Below are positions 54,100 to 64,000 of a stretch of DNA of 64,000 nucleotides, piece after piece; the first letter of the stretch is position 1, and each line of letters starts with the position of its first letter. Origin of the DNA: Symbiodinium natans (taxonomy: Eukaryota > Sar > Dinophyceae > Suessiales > Symbiodiniaceae); contig CAJNDS010002439.1 of assembly GCA_905221605.1 (NCBI GenBank), positions 273,001 through 337,000 on the forward strand. The letters are read 5' to 3'. A model generated the notes under the pieces. That model searched no databases and was not told the DNA's origin. It worked only from the letters and a program-made list of their open reading frames with translations. The translations under genes and the position numbers were made by a program.

Positions 54100-54264
54100 A
54101 GGGCAGAGGGGAGGGAAGTGATGAAGCCACGACGTCCGGATGCTGTTAAAGTGCGAGTGAATCGATGGCTCTGGGACGTTTCCGTGGCAAGGCGGGGCGT
54201 GGAGGAGGGAAAGGGCAAGAGTGCTTGGAGCCGCATCTGGAAGCTTCTTATCGAAATGGCATGA
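54100..54264 (+). CDS. Exon-like basic C-terminus, unknown
   Basis: The plus-strand frame reads VMKPRRPDAVKVRVNRWLWD then ends with a basic, Trp-containing helix (SAWSRIWKLLIEMA) and a stop at 54,264. It is preceded by a GGGAGAGG-rich stretch, so the true start is unclear. Family unknown. Confidence 0.25.
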   Translation, partial: RAEGREVMKPRRPDAVKVRVNRWLWDVSVARRGVEEGKGKSAWSRIWKLLIEMA

Positions 54265-54360
54265 AACCGTGTCTCCCGGACGTCTCTGCAGCTAATCAGC
54301 AAACGAAGCTTTTCGCTTCTCTGTGGCCAGGCACGGACAGGGAGGAAGGGCGGCGGGAGG

Positions 54361-54390
54361 CACCCTAGACCCTAAACCCTAAACCCTGAA
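54361..54390 (-). repeat. Short telomeric tract
   Basis: About four CCCTAAA-type units. Confidence 0.85.
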
Positions 54391-54579
54391 CTTGCTCCTG
54401 CTCCGGGAAGTTGCTCCATCACACCGTTGACTGATACACTGCTACACCCAAGACGTGCTAAAGAAACCGAAAACCGAAGCCCCTGCCCGGACCATGACAG
54501 ACCTCACTTCAAGCTTCCAGAACCGACACATCCTGTGCAATCCAAGCTTGCCCTGAATGAACCCTATCAACCTCAAGCA

Positions 54580-54755
54580 CCCTGAACCCTGAACCTTAAA
54601 CCCTAAACCCTAAACCCTAAACCCTAATCCCTAAACCCTGAACCCTAAACCCTAAACCCTAAACCCTAAACCCTAAACCCTAAACCCTAAACCCTAAACC
54701 CTAAACCCTAAACCCTAAACCCTAAACCCTAAACCCTAAACCCTAAACCCTAAAC
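54580..54755 (-). repeat. Long telomeric tract, C-rich
   Basis: About 24 units, the right two-thirds perfect CCCTAAA. Confidence 0.95.
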
Positions 54756-54833
54756 GCAAAGAATGTTGGCCGTGGCTCTGTGCTCGCGTTGGATCCTCAG
54801 GGAAGCCCAAGTGAAAAGGTCAGAGGAATGAGG

Positions 54834-55018
54834 GGTTTAGGGTTCACAGGGTTTACAGGGTTCTTGTTTAGGGTTCATAGGGTTTGCAGGGGTTCTTGTT
54901 TAGGGTTCATAGGGTTTACCCGGGTTCTTGTTGGGTTCATAGGGTTTCTGGATTCTAAAGGGTTTAAGGGCTTTAGGGGGGGTTTTATAGGGCTTATAGG
55001 GCTCATAGGGCCTGTGGG
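54834..55018 (+). repeat. Decayed G-rich repeat (TTTAGGGTTCATAGGG type)
   Basis: Three copies of a 40-45 bp unit built from TTTAGGGTTCATAGGGTTT, then decayed TTTAGGG-like sequence. An open frame rich in Gly/Phe runs through it and is an artefact. Confidence 0.75.
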
Positions 55019-55086
55019 GATGAGCTTCTTGCGACCATCCTTGCGGCTTCCTCCTGCGAGGGTCGCCCTATGGTCGAACACGAGAC

Positions 55087-55129
55087 CCCTAAACCCTAAA
55101 CCCTAAACCCTAAACCCTAAACCCTAAAC
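55087..55129 (-). repeat. Interstitial telomeric tract, C-rich
   Basis: Six CCCTAAA units. Confidence 0.95.
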
Positions 55130-55228
55130 GAGGTTGCGTGGTGGTTGATACACCCTTGCACATGCTCGGATACCTGCAGAACAACACTCCCTACTTGAAA
55201 AAAAAACATCTTTTTCCAGACCTGAGCT

Positions 55229-55340
55229 AGGGACAGGATTTAGGGTTTTGGGGTTTAGGGATTAGGGTTTCGGGTTTCGGGTTTAGGGTCTAGGGTTGAG
55301 GGTTTAGGGTTTAGTTTAGGGTTTAGGGTTTAGGGTTTAC
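55229..55340 (+). repeat. Degenerate telomeric tract, G-rich
   Basis: TTTAGGG with TTTCGGG, TTTTGGGG and TCTAGGG variants; inverted relative to the tract 100 bp to the left. Confidence 0.9.
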
Positions 55341-55685
55341 CTTGGGGACGTGGACGCTCTGAATAAGGTCCTTGTTGAAGAGAGCCAGAAGAGGGTTCCG
55401 AAGGGTTCCCGTTTAAGGGTCCACCTTATCCTACCTAGGCTTATCGGAGATGGGCTGAAAAATCGGAGATGGCCCAGAAATGTTCCCCGTTATACTAGCA
55501 GCTCCTTTATAGGGATGCTAGCCCCCTGGGAACCCCCGTGAAAACCTCCCTAAACCTCCCCACTTTGCCTAAGCTGCCGTAGATGAAAACCCTCCCTTTG
55601 AGACCCAAGCTTAGACCCCTCCTAGTACCGTTGCGCTGGACCCCGTGTTGGGTCCGGCTGCCGAGGCGGCGCGCGCAAACGTTTG

Positions 55686-55772
55686 CAAGTAAGGAAAATA
55701 CCTTAAATTAAATAAGGATCCTTCATATGATTTAAGGTATACTCCTTTACGAAGGGGTATTGGGCTCTCCGG
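55686..55772. mobile_element. MITE family A, left end lost
   Basis: Interior TAAGGATCCTTCATATGATT and right end GGGGTATTGGGCTCTCCGGG remain. Confidence 0.65.
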
Positions 55773-55972
55773 GGAGGGTAGTTTCCGAGTGAAAACACAA
55801 ATGCCTGCTTTTAACAATTTTCGTCAGGCTTACAAGCAAAAGCTCACACATGCTACCAGAATCAAGATGTTCGTGAGGACTTGCCGCCTCTGCAAAAAGC
55901 CAATTCACACCACGTGCTCCTCAGGCTTGTGACTCTTACTCAGTCCAAACCAGGCGTCTACAAAGTTCACAA

Positions 55973-56242
55973 ATGCCAGCGCCACGTTTCGATTCCTTAG
56001 TCGAGCTGAACGGCTTCGATTACTTCATCATGCAGTTCTGTGAGCCAGCAACAAATGTACAGCATCAAAATTCTCAAGTGATCGCAATATCATGCAATAT
56101 CTGGGAGACCGAGTGGCTTCTGGCGATCATGGGGCATGTACACGAAGTCGTAGCCGCCTGGTGGGAGATAATACCACCAAGCCCGCCAAGCTACGGAATC
56201 TTGTGGAAATTCTGCTGGAGGGCTTACAGTAAATTGGTCTGA
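55973..56242 (+). CDS. Exon-like ORF, unknown protein
   Basis: An 89-codon plus-strand frame from ATG 55,973: [20 protein letters not shown] and a Trp-rich second half ([22 protein letters not shown]). The opposite strand is full of stops here, which favours a real coding relic. No domain recognised. Confidence 0.3.
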   Translation: MPAPRFDSLVELNGFDYFIMQFCEPATNVQHQNSQVIAISCNIWETEWLLAIMGHVHEVVAAWWEIIPPSPPSYGILWKFCWRAYSKLV

Positions 56243-56309
56243 AAATGGGCTTCACCTGGCGGAGGGTTCCATTTAAGGGTCTGTTTTGCAATGCTGGTGT
56301 ATATGTATA

Positions 56310-56460
56310 TACATATGTAGATAGATAGATAGATAGATAGATAGATGGATGGATAGCAAGACTGATATATATATATATATATACATATAGATAGATAGAT
56401 AGATAGATATAGATATATATATATATATAGATAAACAGATATATATATATATATATATGT
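56310..56460. repeat. (GATA)n and (TA)n microsatellites
   Basis: GATAGATA runs at 56,319-56,345 and 56,388-56,408, (TA)n between and after. Confidence 0.9.
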
Positions 56461-56604
56461 AACTCCGGTTTCCCAACTAGGAGATTTAGGCCATCAGACT
56501 CTATGCCTACAGACCTAGGCCTTTACACTTTACACTGTGCGGAGGGCGCAACCCCCGACCATTTGCAAACAAGATGCTCGTATATGATGAGTTTAATGCC
56601 ATTT

Positions 56605-56795
56605 TCTGCAGCAACTCCTCTTGATAGCATGATGTTCAAGAATGCAAGCTTGCGCGGCTTCATAAACTGGGGGGCGGTTGCGGAGGGCGGAGCAGGGATG
56701 GGTTTGGAAAGGATTCAAAGGTTTCTGCAGTAGTTCTTCTTGATAGCACGATGTTCTTAAACGCAAGCTTGCGCGGCTTTCATGAAGTGGGGGGG
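56605..56795 (+). repeat. Tandem duplication of about 125 bp
   Basis: TTTCTGCAGCAACTCCTCTT onward through GCAAGCTTGCGCGGCTT is repeated with about 15% differences starting at about 56,729. Confidence 0.75.
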
Positions 56796-56819
56796 AGACT
56801 ATGGGAAGACTGCAAGACC

Positions 56820-56935
56820 ACAGCGCCAGAGGACCAGAGGACCGGAGAACCGGGACCACGTGACCAGGGGACCAGAGGACCAGGGGACCACGGGACCAAG
56901 GCTACCAGAGAACCAGAGGACCACAGGACCATGCA
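56820..56935 (+). repeat. GACCAGAG/GACCAGGG minisatellite
   Basis: About a dozen imperfect 9-10 bp units around GGACCAGAG. Confidence 0.85.
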
Positions 56936-57187
56936 AACCAAAACCAGAGAACTAGAAGATCTTTGAACTGCAAAAAGAAACCTGACCTCCACACCAAAAA
57001 AAAACTATGTGTTCAACCACTTCAGCCGAAAAAAGCGGGCCGATGCAGCCGGGCCAGCACACGGCCCTGGCCGCTAGGCTAGAACATGCAACACCTCTTG
57101 TGCTTCAGGGCCTTGCAGGTCTAGAAGCACAAAGTCGACGCTGGGGAATAAGGCACCCAAGTCCTGGCCAGACCTCGAGAAAAGAAC

Positions 57188-57285
57188 TGGGATGTTCCCC
57201 CCTTATAGGAAACAATCCTGAATAGGGCTTATAGTTCCCCCCCCCTATTTTCATCCCTATTCAGGATAGCTCTGATGGGGAGCTC
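57188..57285. mobile_element. MITE family D, copy 4 (diverged)
   Basis: GGGATGTTCCCCCCTTATAG at the left. An inner inverted pair TCCTGAATAGG (57,216) / CCTATTCAGGA (57,256) is kept. Right end weak. Confidence 0.55.
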
Positions 57286-59040
57286 CTTGCCTCCAATATC
57301 ATCTAACACCTGGAGAAGCTTCTCCGTTGCCAGCTTGGGAGGCAAGCGCCTGGCGAGCGCAGAGGGGCCCGAGAGCACGCCTCGACCCACATCTGCGCAC
57401 CCGAACGCGGCACATCCCCAAAAGGGCACACCCGCAGACCCCAAACTCACAGAGATCCAAAACAAGGATCGACAAGACTTAAAGAAGGATCCAAGCTCCT
57501 TAAAGACCCGAGCCCCAAAGCAGTGGCCTCAGCATGATCGCTGTCCATTCATTGTCAGAACGATGCTCCGCAGGCAAGGGCACCTGCTCGACAGGTTCCG
57601 GTTGCACTTGTGCCCAAATAAAACGGCAGTGTGACCCACGGTGCCGCCTGTGGCTGTTCGAATGAGCACCTCATCCGCGTTGCCCAGACGGTGCGACACA
57701 CTGCAATCGGCCGGGATGTCACCAAGACGTGCGGGAACACACAGCTTGTGCTGCGTACTACCTTCTTCTCTATGGCAGGGTTCTTTGTGTGTAAGGCATG
57801 CACAACAAAACGAAACGTGGCATCACAACGCCTCTATTGCTGCCTGCTTCAAAAAGAATTGCTCCAGCGACCTGAGCCAGTCCTGCAGCACTCTCAATTT
57901 TCCACAGCTGAAGCTATAGTGGTGGCTTTATGTGCTGGTTCTTGAGGGCTAAAGGTAAGGGCAAACAGCAAACACAGCCACACAGAAGCAGACGGCAAGG
58001 AACGGGCATGAGAAATGTACAGCTCAGGGAGGTAACTCCAATCCTAGCAATCCACGTTCCGATTGCAGCACAAATCACTAAACGATGCTCCTGCTTCTGA
58101 GGGCGGCGCGGACTTCACCACATCACCAGTTCAGGACACAATATCACCAACAACGGTCTCGCCGACGCGAAATCGGCGCAAAACTGATCAAACTTGGCCT
58201 TGCCACGCTACGTCACACTGCATCTGACCGCACGACAAATCGCAACAGAGCATACCCCCGCAACGTGCTACATCACCTCCATTCACCTTCGTTGCTGTGT
58301 AAATCATTACACCTCAATCTCTGCCTACCTCACTTGGACGGAATACAGATGCTTTCCAGAGGCAAGACTTCTCTTTAGACTCTGCACTGTACACCACACC
58401 CCTCCCGCCGCCTCCTTCTATTAATATCGAAAGTGCTGCTTCGCGAGAAGCATCATACTAACCTCTGGACGAAGCCATCACGCTTACCGTCAGCAAACCT
58501 GGTTTAGAAGAATGTTGGTTATCCTTTCTACACTCCACCGTCCCCACCTCAGAAGTCTGGACATAAAACCTCCGAGTGACATGGACATCACATTGCTTGG
58601 CAACGTGGCCGACCTTGTTTTGGCATGCAGCCTCGAGCCGGCATTCGCATTGGTAGTTGGCATTCTGCCACTATAGTTGCATGCATTGAGACATCTCCCG
58701 GCACCAGCAGCAACATCGATGCGTCTTGTTTCCTAGAACCAAGTGCATGGAGCTTGTCACCCAGTTTTGCGGGCAAAAAGGCTCAAGGCCAAGTAGCATA
58801 TTCCAGGGGGTTGAGGAGTGCTAGGGTACGAGGGAGGATGCTATAGGCTCCGGCAAGTCTCAGCTACGTCTACGGCGTGAAAACAGCGAGGCTTCTGAAC
58901 AACAGACTGCTCCAAAAAAGCCTGTGCCTGTCGGACAGGCTCTAGTGACGAGTGCGCCCGGTAGCTCGTATTGAACCCACTGGCGCGACTCAATGCCGTG
59001 CCCACGCTACACAGATACGTGCCCGTCCATCATCGCATAC
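57286..59040. other. Unique DNA, no supported gene
   Basis: Several frames of 90-120 codons on plus; none with a motif or clear codon bias. Confidence 0.35.
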
Positions 59041-59042
59041 TC

Positions 59043-59092
59043 AACCCTAAACCCTAAACCCTAAACCCCAGACTAGAACTCTAAACCCTAAA
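59043..59092 (-). repeat. Short telomeric tract
   Basis: Three or four CCCTAAA units, then decayed. Confidence 0.9.
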
Positions 59093-59208
59093 GAGACCAG
59101 GGCAGGGCATGACAATGTTCGTTGAGTGAAACCCACGGGGCGATGCACGATGGTGAGTGCTCGGTGAAGCACTTGGGTCTTCCTGCTTTCACACGGTAAA
59201 AGAGTACG

Positions 59209-59353
59209 TTTAGGGGGTTTAGGGGGTTTAGGGGGTTTAGGGGGTTTAGGGGGTTTAGGGGGTTTAGGGGGTTTAGGGGGTTTAGGGGGTTTAGGGGGTT
59301 TAGGGGGTTTAGGGTTTAGGGTTTAGGGTTTAGGGTTTAGGGTTTAGGGTTTA
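59209..59353 (+). repeat. Telomere-variant array TTTAGGGGG
   Basis: Ten or eleven perfect 9-bp units (TTTAGGGGG) followed by about seven canonical 7-bp units. The change of unit is abrupt. Confidence 0.95.
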
Positions 59354-59645
59354 GCCCGCCCGTGGCAAGCAGGACTCTCTGTGAAACCTAGCACCCTGAA
59401 CCACACTTCTATGCAATCATGCAGCTCAGGTCACATCGCACACACCATCGCTAGGTGCCAAGCATTAGAATGCTCAGGGAAGTGGCTCGCTGCAAGGCAG
59501 CCGAGCACGTAGTGGTCCAGAATCAGCGCAACAAAACTACAGAACTCTGACCTTTGCTTCTGTCATTGAGTCATGTGTCTGCCATGGCAAAAGCTATGCC
59601 AAAGCCATGATGCAACACGACAACACTCTTCAAGGAAAGCTGTCC
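59354..59645. other. Unique DNA
   Basis: Nothing supported. Confidence 0.35.
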
Positions 59646-60188
59646 TCAGCGATTCGAGCCCTGTCCCTCAGCAACAGCTATGTACTTCCCAATCTCTGTC
59701 AGGAAAAGCTCTAAAACAGCTTCCACGAGAGAGCCCGCGCAACATTCGTGTAGACATGCGCCCCCTGCGAAAAAGATTTCCTGCCTATCTGACTGCCTCT
59801 TGTGACGACGGAAGCTGTCCGAGAGTGCTGCGAAGAGTTCGGCAGAAACTAGTGCGGACTGACATAAACCAGGCGCCCTTGGTTGAATAAGCAGTGAGAT
59901 CGGGAGAAGTCTTTTCCCGACTTCTCTTGGGGCACGTTCTCGGCAATTCCTCCAAGGTTGCAAAGGTTTACGAAGACTCACAAAACCACCCAAGGGCATG
60001 TCGTATGAAACAGGGTTTATATTACTGCTATTGGTCAGTGTATATAAGGTTCCTTTTGCATATTGGTGAGTGTATACGTCATATGTGCCAAAGATGTGCT
60101 CAGGCGCAGAACTAGTTGGGTGGGGCATGCGGTGGTTTTGCGCAAGTCCTGAGACGGCATATTCTGGCGGAGGCTCTGTACAATCCAC
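59646..60188 (-). CDS. Candidate ORF, unknown protein
   Basis: A 180-codon minus-strand frame. The last third is the most protein-like: SAELFAALSDSFRRHKRQSD, then a Cys/Glu-rich helix (CCAGSLVEAVLELFLTEIGK). No family recognised; overlapping plus-strand frames exist but are shorter. Confidence 0.3.
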   Translation of the reverse strand: MDCTEPPPEYAVSGLAQNHRMPHPTSSAPEHIFGTYDVYTHQYAKGTLYTLTNSSNINPVSYDMPLGGFVSLRKPLQPWRNCRERAPREVGKRLLPISLLIQPRAPGLCQSALVSAELFAALSDSFRRHKRQSDRQEIFFAGGACLHECCAGSLVEAVLELFLTEIGKYIAVAEGQGSNR

Positions 60189-60705
60189 CGGGGCGAATCT
60201 GTCGACTCAAGGCCATACTCCAAGAAGAGCCACCGATCCCGACATTTAACTGTAACAGCCCGTTGGTTAAAGAGGGGGCTCTTACTAAACCCCGCCCTGC
60301 GTTGAAAAAAATGAGCAACGGCATCAGTTCGACCCCTGAAACCCTAGGTCAAGCAAGCAAAGTCCTAGATCTCTAAATTCCTAATCCAAGACCCTTTTCA
60401 ATTCGAGCCTGAGCAACACTATGCATGTCGGGTCTGCAAGCAGTGAGCCTGCAAGAATCCCGACCCAAATCTCTCCAACCCTAATAGCAGGGGCACTCTT
60501 CCTGAAAAACAATAGATTTCAGTCTGAAGAACGGATTAAAGTTCCAGGCCTAGGTCCTAAGACTTTTTTGCAAAAGAACTGACTAATAGATTAAAGTCCT
60601 AGGCCTAGGCCCTACAACCCTTGCTCTTCAAGGAGGCATCAGTCCGGCGGTGGCTCTGGGAAGGATCGGCTCAGGTCCAGCAGCTCTGTAGGTTTAAGGC
60701 TTTTA
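60189..60705. other. Unique DNA
   Basis: Two near-copies of AAAGTTCCAGGCCTAGGTCC / AAAGTCCTAGGCCTAGGCCC at about 60,538 and 60,593. No gene. Confidence 0.4.
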
Positions 60706-60712
60706 GGAAAAT

Positions 60713-60800
60713 TAGGGGTTTAGGGTTTAGAATTTAGGGTTTGGGGCTTTAGTGCTTTAGGAGGGGCTGTAGGCTTTCGGGCTTCAGGGGTTTAGGGTTG
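60713..60800 (+). repeat. Decayed G-rich telomeric fragment
   Basis: TTTAGGG, TTTGGGGC and TTTAGTGC-like units. Confidence 0.65.
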
Positions 60801-62009
60801 TGGTTCGTCTTGTGTCTCCAGTCTCCTGCAAATGACAGAAGGAAAATGGTGCCAGCCGTTCCTTCACTCCACCGGAATCTGGCAGCGAAGTGGGACTGTC
60901 TCAGTCTCGAGGTCCCTGGTAGAATGAGCTTCCTACCCAGACCTGCGGCTCCTCCTGGTGAAGATCGTCTAGCGGCTAGCGCCGCAGCCCAATCCCCACC
61001 CGACTCTAACCGAAATGATTCGCCCCCAATCCCCAGCCGCGCTCTGGCAAAGGACCTCAGCGTCGGAAATGGAACAGACCCATTGGCCCGAGGACGAAGG
61101 CCATCGATCGTGCAGCGCGCCCGGAGGGGGGCGCGCCACGAACCTTCAAGCGTGTGCATGCGCTGAACTTGCAAGCGCAAGCTTTGGCCCAAGGGTATAC
61201 TCGTTGTCTGGGCATCAACCAAGACAGCCCCAATCCTGCCTGAACCCGTTCTTTCCCTAAACCCTAACTAAACCCGTTCAAACTTCAAAACCTCCTTGCA
61301 TCCCCCCCCCCAAAAAAAAAGACCGATTACTACGGCCGGCCTTCGCTCGTCTGGCGAACGGAATTCAGGTCTCGACCTTTAGGCACTGAGCTGCACTTGA
61401 GGGTTTTGGCGTCTTGGGCTTCAATCAGTGCCCTACGGAGTAACCCAAAAAACCTGGGAGCAAACAATCGGGACAAAGGCCTTGGCGCAAGTAAGACCTG
61501 GATCCTATTGCCGCCATTCTCTGGTCAGAACACTTCACGGCTTGGTCCCCGGCCGCGACTGCCCGTGCGCAGCCTGCGCTGGTCAGGCTTGGAGACTGAG
61601 GAAGGAGGGCCACAGGAAGCTCCACACTTTGACACTTTGAAAGCAAAATTGCAGTGACTCAGGCCAGAAGGCCAGAAGGACCGCCAGAAGAATCGCGGTC
61701 TGTTGGTGTCTCAGTCTCTTGCTACACAGGATTTTCAAGAGTTCCTTGTTCAGCTTCTGCGCATGACGTGGCCATCATGTCGGGGTGTCCTGCTGAGAAC
61801 GTTGACATTACAGTACACATGCCTGCTTAACATGAGCCGACATGAGCTGCTTGAGCTGCCCTGCGACGCTTCAAAGTGCGACCTCTGAGAAGTAGGAAGG
61901 TCTTCAAGAATCTTTGTTGGTCTGTCTGGTGGCAACGGATCTCCACCGATCATCCCTGGGGGATAGCAAGATGATCTTGAGCGCTCCCAAGCTACGCGCC
62001 GAGTTGCTC
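60801..62009. other. Unique DNA, no supported gene
   Basis: A 157-codon minus-strand frame and a 122-codon plus-strand frame overlap at 60.75-61.22 kb; neither shows a motif. A C9-A9 run at 61,302-61,320. Confidence 0.35.
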
Positions 62010-62080
62010 CAAATAGAAGGATTCCCTTATAATAAGGACCCGAATAAGGTACTCCTAATTACCTAATTTCGTAAACCCCC
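62010..62080. mobile_element. MITE family C, one-ended fragment, reversed
   Basis: Read on the minus strand it starts GGGGGTTTACGAAATTAGG and continues TACCTTATTCGGGTCCTTAT, as in copy 1. Confidence 0.55.
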
Positions 62081-62452
62081 AGCTGAACTCCCCAAGTTCG
62101 GCCACGGCCTTCCGGCTCTTGCCGCCGTCGGGTGGCCTCCGCAATCCCGGTGTATGGAGAAGAACAAAGAGTGGAATCTGAGTGGAGAGCTATTCCGTAC
62201 ATGTCATTCTGGCATTGACCTAGCTGACACTTCGTGCGAAGCAGTACAGAATTTCAAAAGCTCACTCAGGAAGGCCCTCTAGATGCTTCCACTGGCCGTC
62301 CTGCGGCGCAGCAAGAGGGCACGCCTCGGGTACAGCGTGTGCTGCGCTTGCTTTCAACGAGAGAAGTGCTGCTGCTGGCATGAAGCTAAGGGTAGTCTTT
62401 TGTGCTCGATTGCTGTAGGAGCTTGCATCCTTCGAAGGGGAGCAGAGAGCCC

Positions 62453-62530
62453 AAGACCCCTTAATTAAGGAACATACATGAGTACACCTTAAGATTATCC
62501 ATATTATGATTTAAGGTATATTCCTTAAGG
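62453..62530. mobile_element. MITE family A, left part
   Basis: AGAGAGCCCAAGACCCCTTAATTAAGG left end; the right end is cut off where family C-like DNA begins. Confidence 0.65.
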
Positions 62531-62690
62531 ACCCAAATAATAGGATCCCCTTATACTGCGGGACCCCGAATGTAGACCCTCAATAGTAGGATCCCCTCAA
62601 AAAAAGGGCCCCAATAAGGTACCCCGAATATCGACCCCTCCAAGAATGAGGACCCCAATAGAAGGTACCCCTAAACTCGGAAACCCTGAA
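62531..62690. mobile_element. MITE family C-like, internally repeated
   Basis: Repeated pieces AATAGGATCCCCTTATA, AATAGTAGGATCCCCTC, CCAATAAGGTACCCCGAATA and CCAATAGAAGGTACCCC, i.e. family C interior units in tandem, ending CTCGGAAACCC. Confidence 0.55.
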
Positions 62691-62790
62691 CCCTAAACCC
62701 ATAAACCCCAAAACCCCAAACCCTAAACCCTAAACCCCAAACCCTAAAACCTAAACCCTAAACCCCAAACCCTAAACCCTAAACCCTGAA
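62691..62790 (-). repeat. Interstitial telomeric tract, C-rich
   Basis: CCCTAAA and CCCCAAA units. Confidence 0.95.
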
Positions 62791-62888
62791 GAATAGGCAC
62801 CCGCTGGACCGCCCTCTCGGCCTGGGGCCCTGGCCATGGCTGGCACCTCACTGGGCACTGATGCCTGCGTGTCCTCGCGGCGGCGCAC

Positions 62889-63328
62889 GGTTTAGGGTTT
62901 GGGGTTTTGGGCTTAGGGTGTAGGATTTACAGTTTAGGGTTTAGGGGTTTAGGGGTTTAGGGGTTTAGGGGTTTAGGGGTTTAGGGGTTTAGGGGTTTAG
63001 GGGTTTAGGGGTTTAGGGGTTTAGGGGTTTTTAAGGGGTTTAGGGGTTAGGGGTTTAGGGGTTTAGGGGGTTTAGGGGTTTTGTAGGGGTGTTAGGGGTT
63101 TTAGGGTTGGGTTTAGGTGGTTTAGGTTTTAGGGGTTTAGGGGTTTAGGGGTTTAGGGGTTTAGGGGTTTATGGGTTTAGGGGTTTAGGGGTTTAGGGGT
63201 TTAGGGGTTTAGGGGTTTAGGGGTTTAGGGGTTTAGGGGTTTAGGGGTTTAGGGGTTTAGGGGTTTAGGGGTTTAGGGGTTTAGGGGTTTAGGGGTTTAG
63301 GGTTTAGGGGTTTAGGATCTAGGGTTTC
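62889..63328 (+). repeat. Long telomere-variant array TTTAGGGG
   Basis: About 45 units of the 8-mer TTTAGGGG with a scrambled patch at about 63,025-63,130, ending in TTTAGGG. The largest telomere-like array in the window. Confidence 0.95.
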
Positions 63329-64000
63329 GCGCCTATTTTTGAATGACTTACAAGGTGGATGTTGGGCCCAGGTGGGTCGACATGCATTGTCTCAATTGTG
63401 ATCCTCCTTTCAAAAGCCGACCCTGACCTCTGACCAGTGGGTTGCTGACTGCTACCAATGAGCTAGCTGCACAGCCTAACTGGGCTGTATCAACTGAATT
63501 TGCATCGGCCTGCTGTCGACCTGGTAGTGCTCATGCACAGCCCGAAACCCCAAACCCGAACCCACTGGAAGCCGAACCACCAAAGAACCTCAACTCAAAC
63601 CGTCCTGAATCCCCCGAACCCTCCTTCAAAGCCCCAAGACTCCCTTAAACAACGAGTTACCGTGTGTTTCTCTTGTTGTTCAGCCCTCACACCCTTTTAC
63701 ATGGACAACACAATAAATACAAAAGTCACAATAAAAGTGCTAATATTAATACTAGCCATATTAGTAATCATAAAGACCGAAAGAATAAGTATTATAAATA
63801 TTAATAATACCTAATAATAATAAACATAATAATTATCAATATTGCAATTAATATTATTATCATTCTTATTATAGAAGAAGAAGAAGAAGAAGAACCAAAA
63901 AAAACAAATACAAGTAACAACATTTATAATAATTATTATTCTTTAAAAAAATCATAGTAGTGATAAACATAATAAGCAGAAGAAGAAGAATCATAATAAG
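63329..64000. other. Unique DNA ending in AT-rich sequence
   Basis: No gene supported. The last 250 bp are AATAAT-rich with a (GAA)n run at about 63,868-63,892. Confidence 0.45.

Noticed and set aside
54780-55106. Gly/Phe-rich 108-codon ORF
   Set aside because: Follows a decayed TTTAGGGTTCATAGGG repeat; no independent coding signal.
62889-63328. True chromosome end
   Set aside because: The array is 8-bp variant DNA and is followed by at least 670 bp of non-telomeric sequence.
1-64000. tRNA or rRNA genes
   Set aside because: No B-box-like GGTTCGAATCC context with a cloverleaf, and no conserved rRNA segment, was recognised by eye; a covariance-model scan was not possible.

Overview
The window looks like nuclear DNA of a dinoflagellate alga; the genus cannot be fixed from sequence alone. 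Four signs point that way. (1) Plant/dinoflagellate-type telomeric repeats (TTTAGGG) are scattered through the window in about 50 tracts. (2) There are relics of the 3' end of the dinoflagellate spliced leader. (3) There is a Ty1/copia element and a pair of broken reverse transcriptase fragments whose motifs, from memory, resemble dinoflagellate retroelements. (4) Ordinary genes are almost absent: isolated exon-like pieces sit in a sea of repeats. No rRNA, tRNA or bacterial-type operon was seen.

Layout. 0-14 kb: patchwork of unique DNA, interstitial telomeric tracts and small inverted-repeat elements, with a processed pseudogene on the minus strand at 10.1-10.9 kb that carries a spliced-leader relic at its 5' end. 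15-21 kb: very AT-rich 8-bp and 10-bp satellite arrays. 22.5-25.3 kb: unique, partly coding-like DNA. 26.2-26.9 kb: a degenerate GC-rich tandem repeat. 27,123-33,048: a complete Ty1/copia retrotransposon on the minus strand, with identical 177-bp LTRs and a 5-bp target duplication, but with several frameshifts and a 99-bp insertion between protease and integrase. 33.4-35.7 kb: GC-rich block holding two head-to-head broken reverse transcriptase fragments. 36-64 kb: telomeric tracts in both orientations, at least six families of MITE-like elements, microsatellites and a few exon-like ORFs.

The genes do not form a pathway. Almost everything recognisable is retroelement, MITE or telomere-like repeat. 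The most informative signals are the copia element, whose identical LTRs contrast with its broken frames; its 99-bp poly-A insertion; the spliced-leader relics; and the homogenised telomere-variant arrays.
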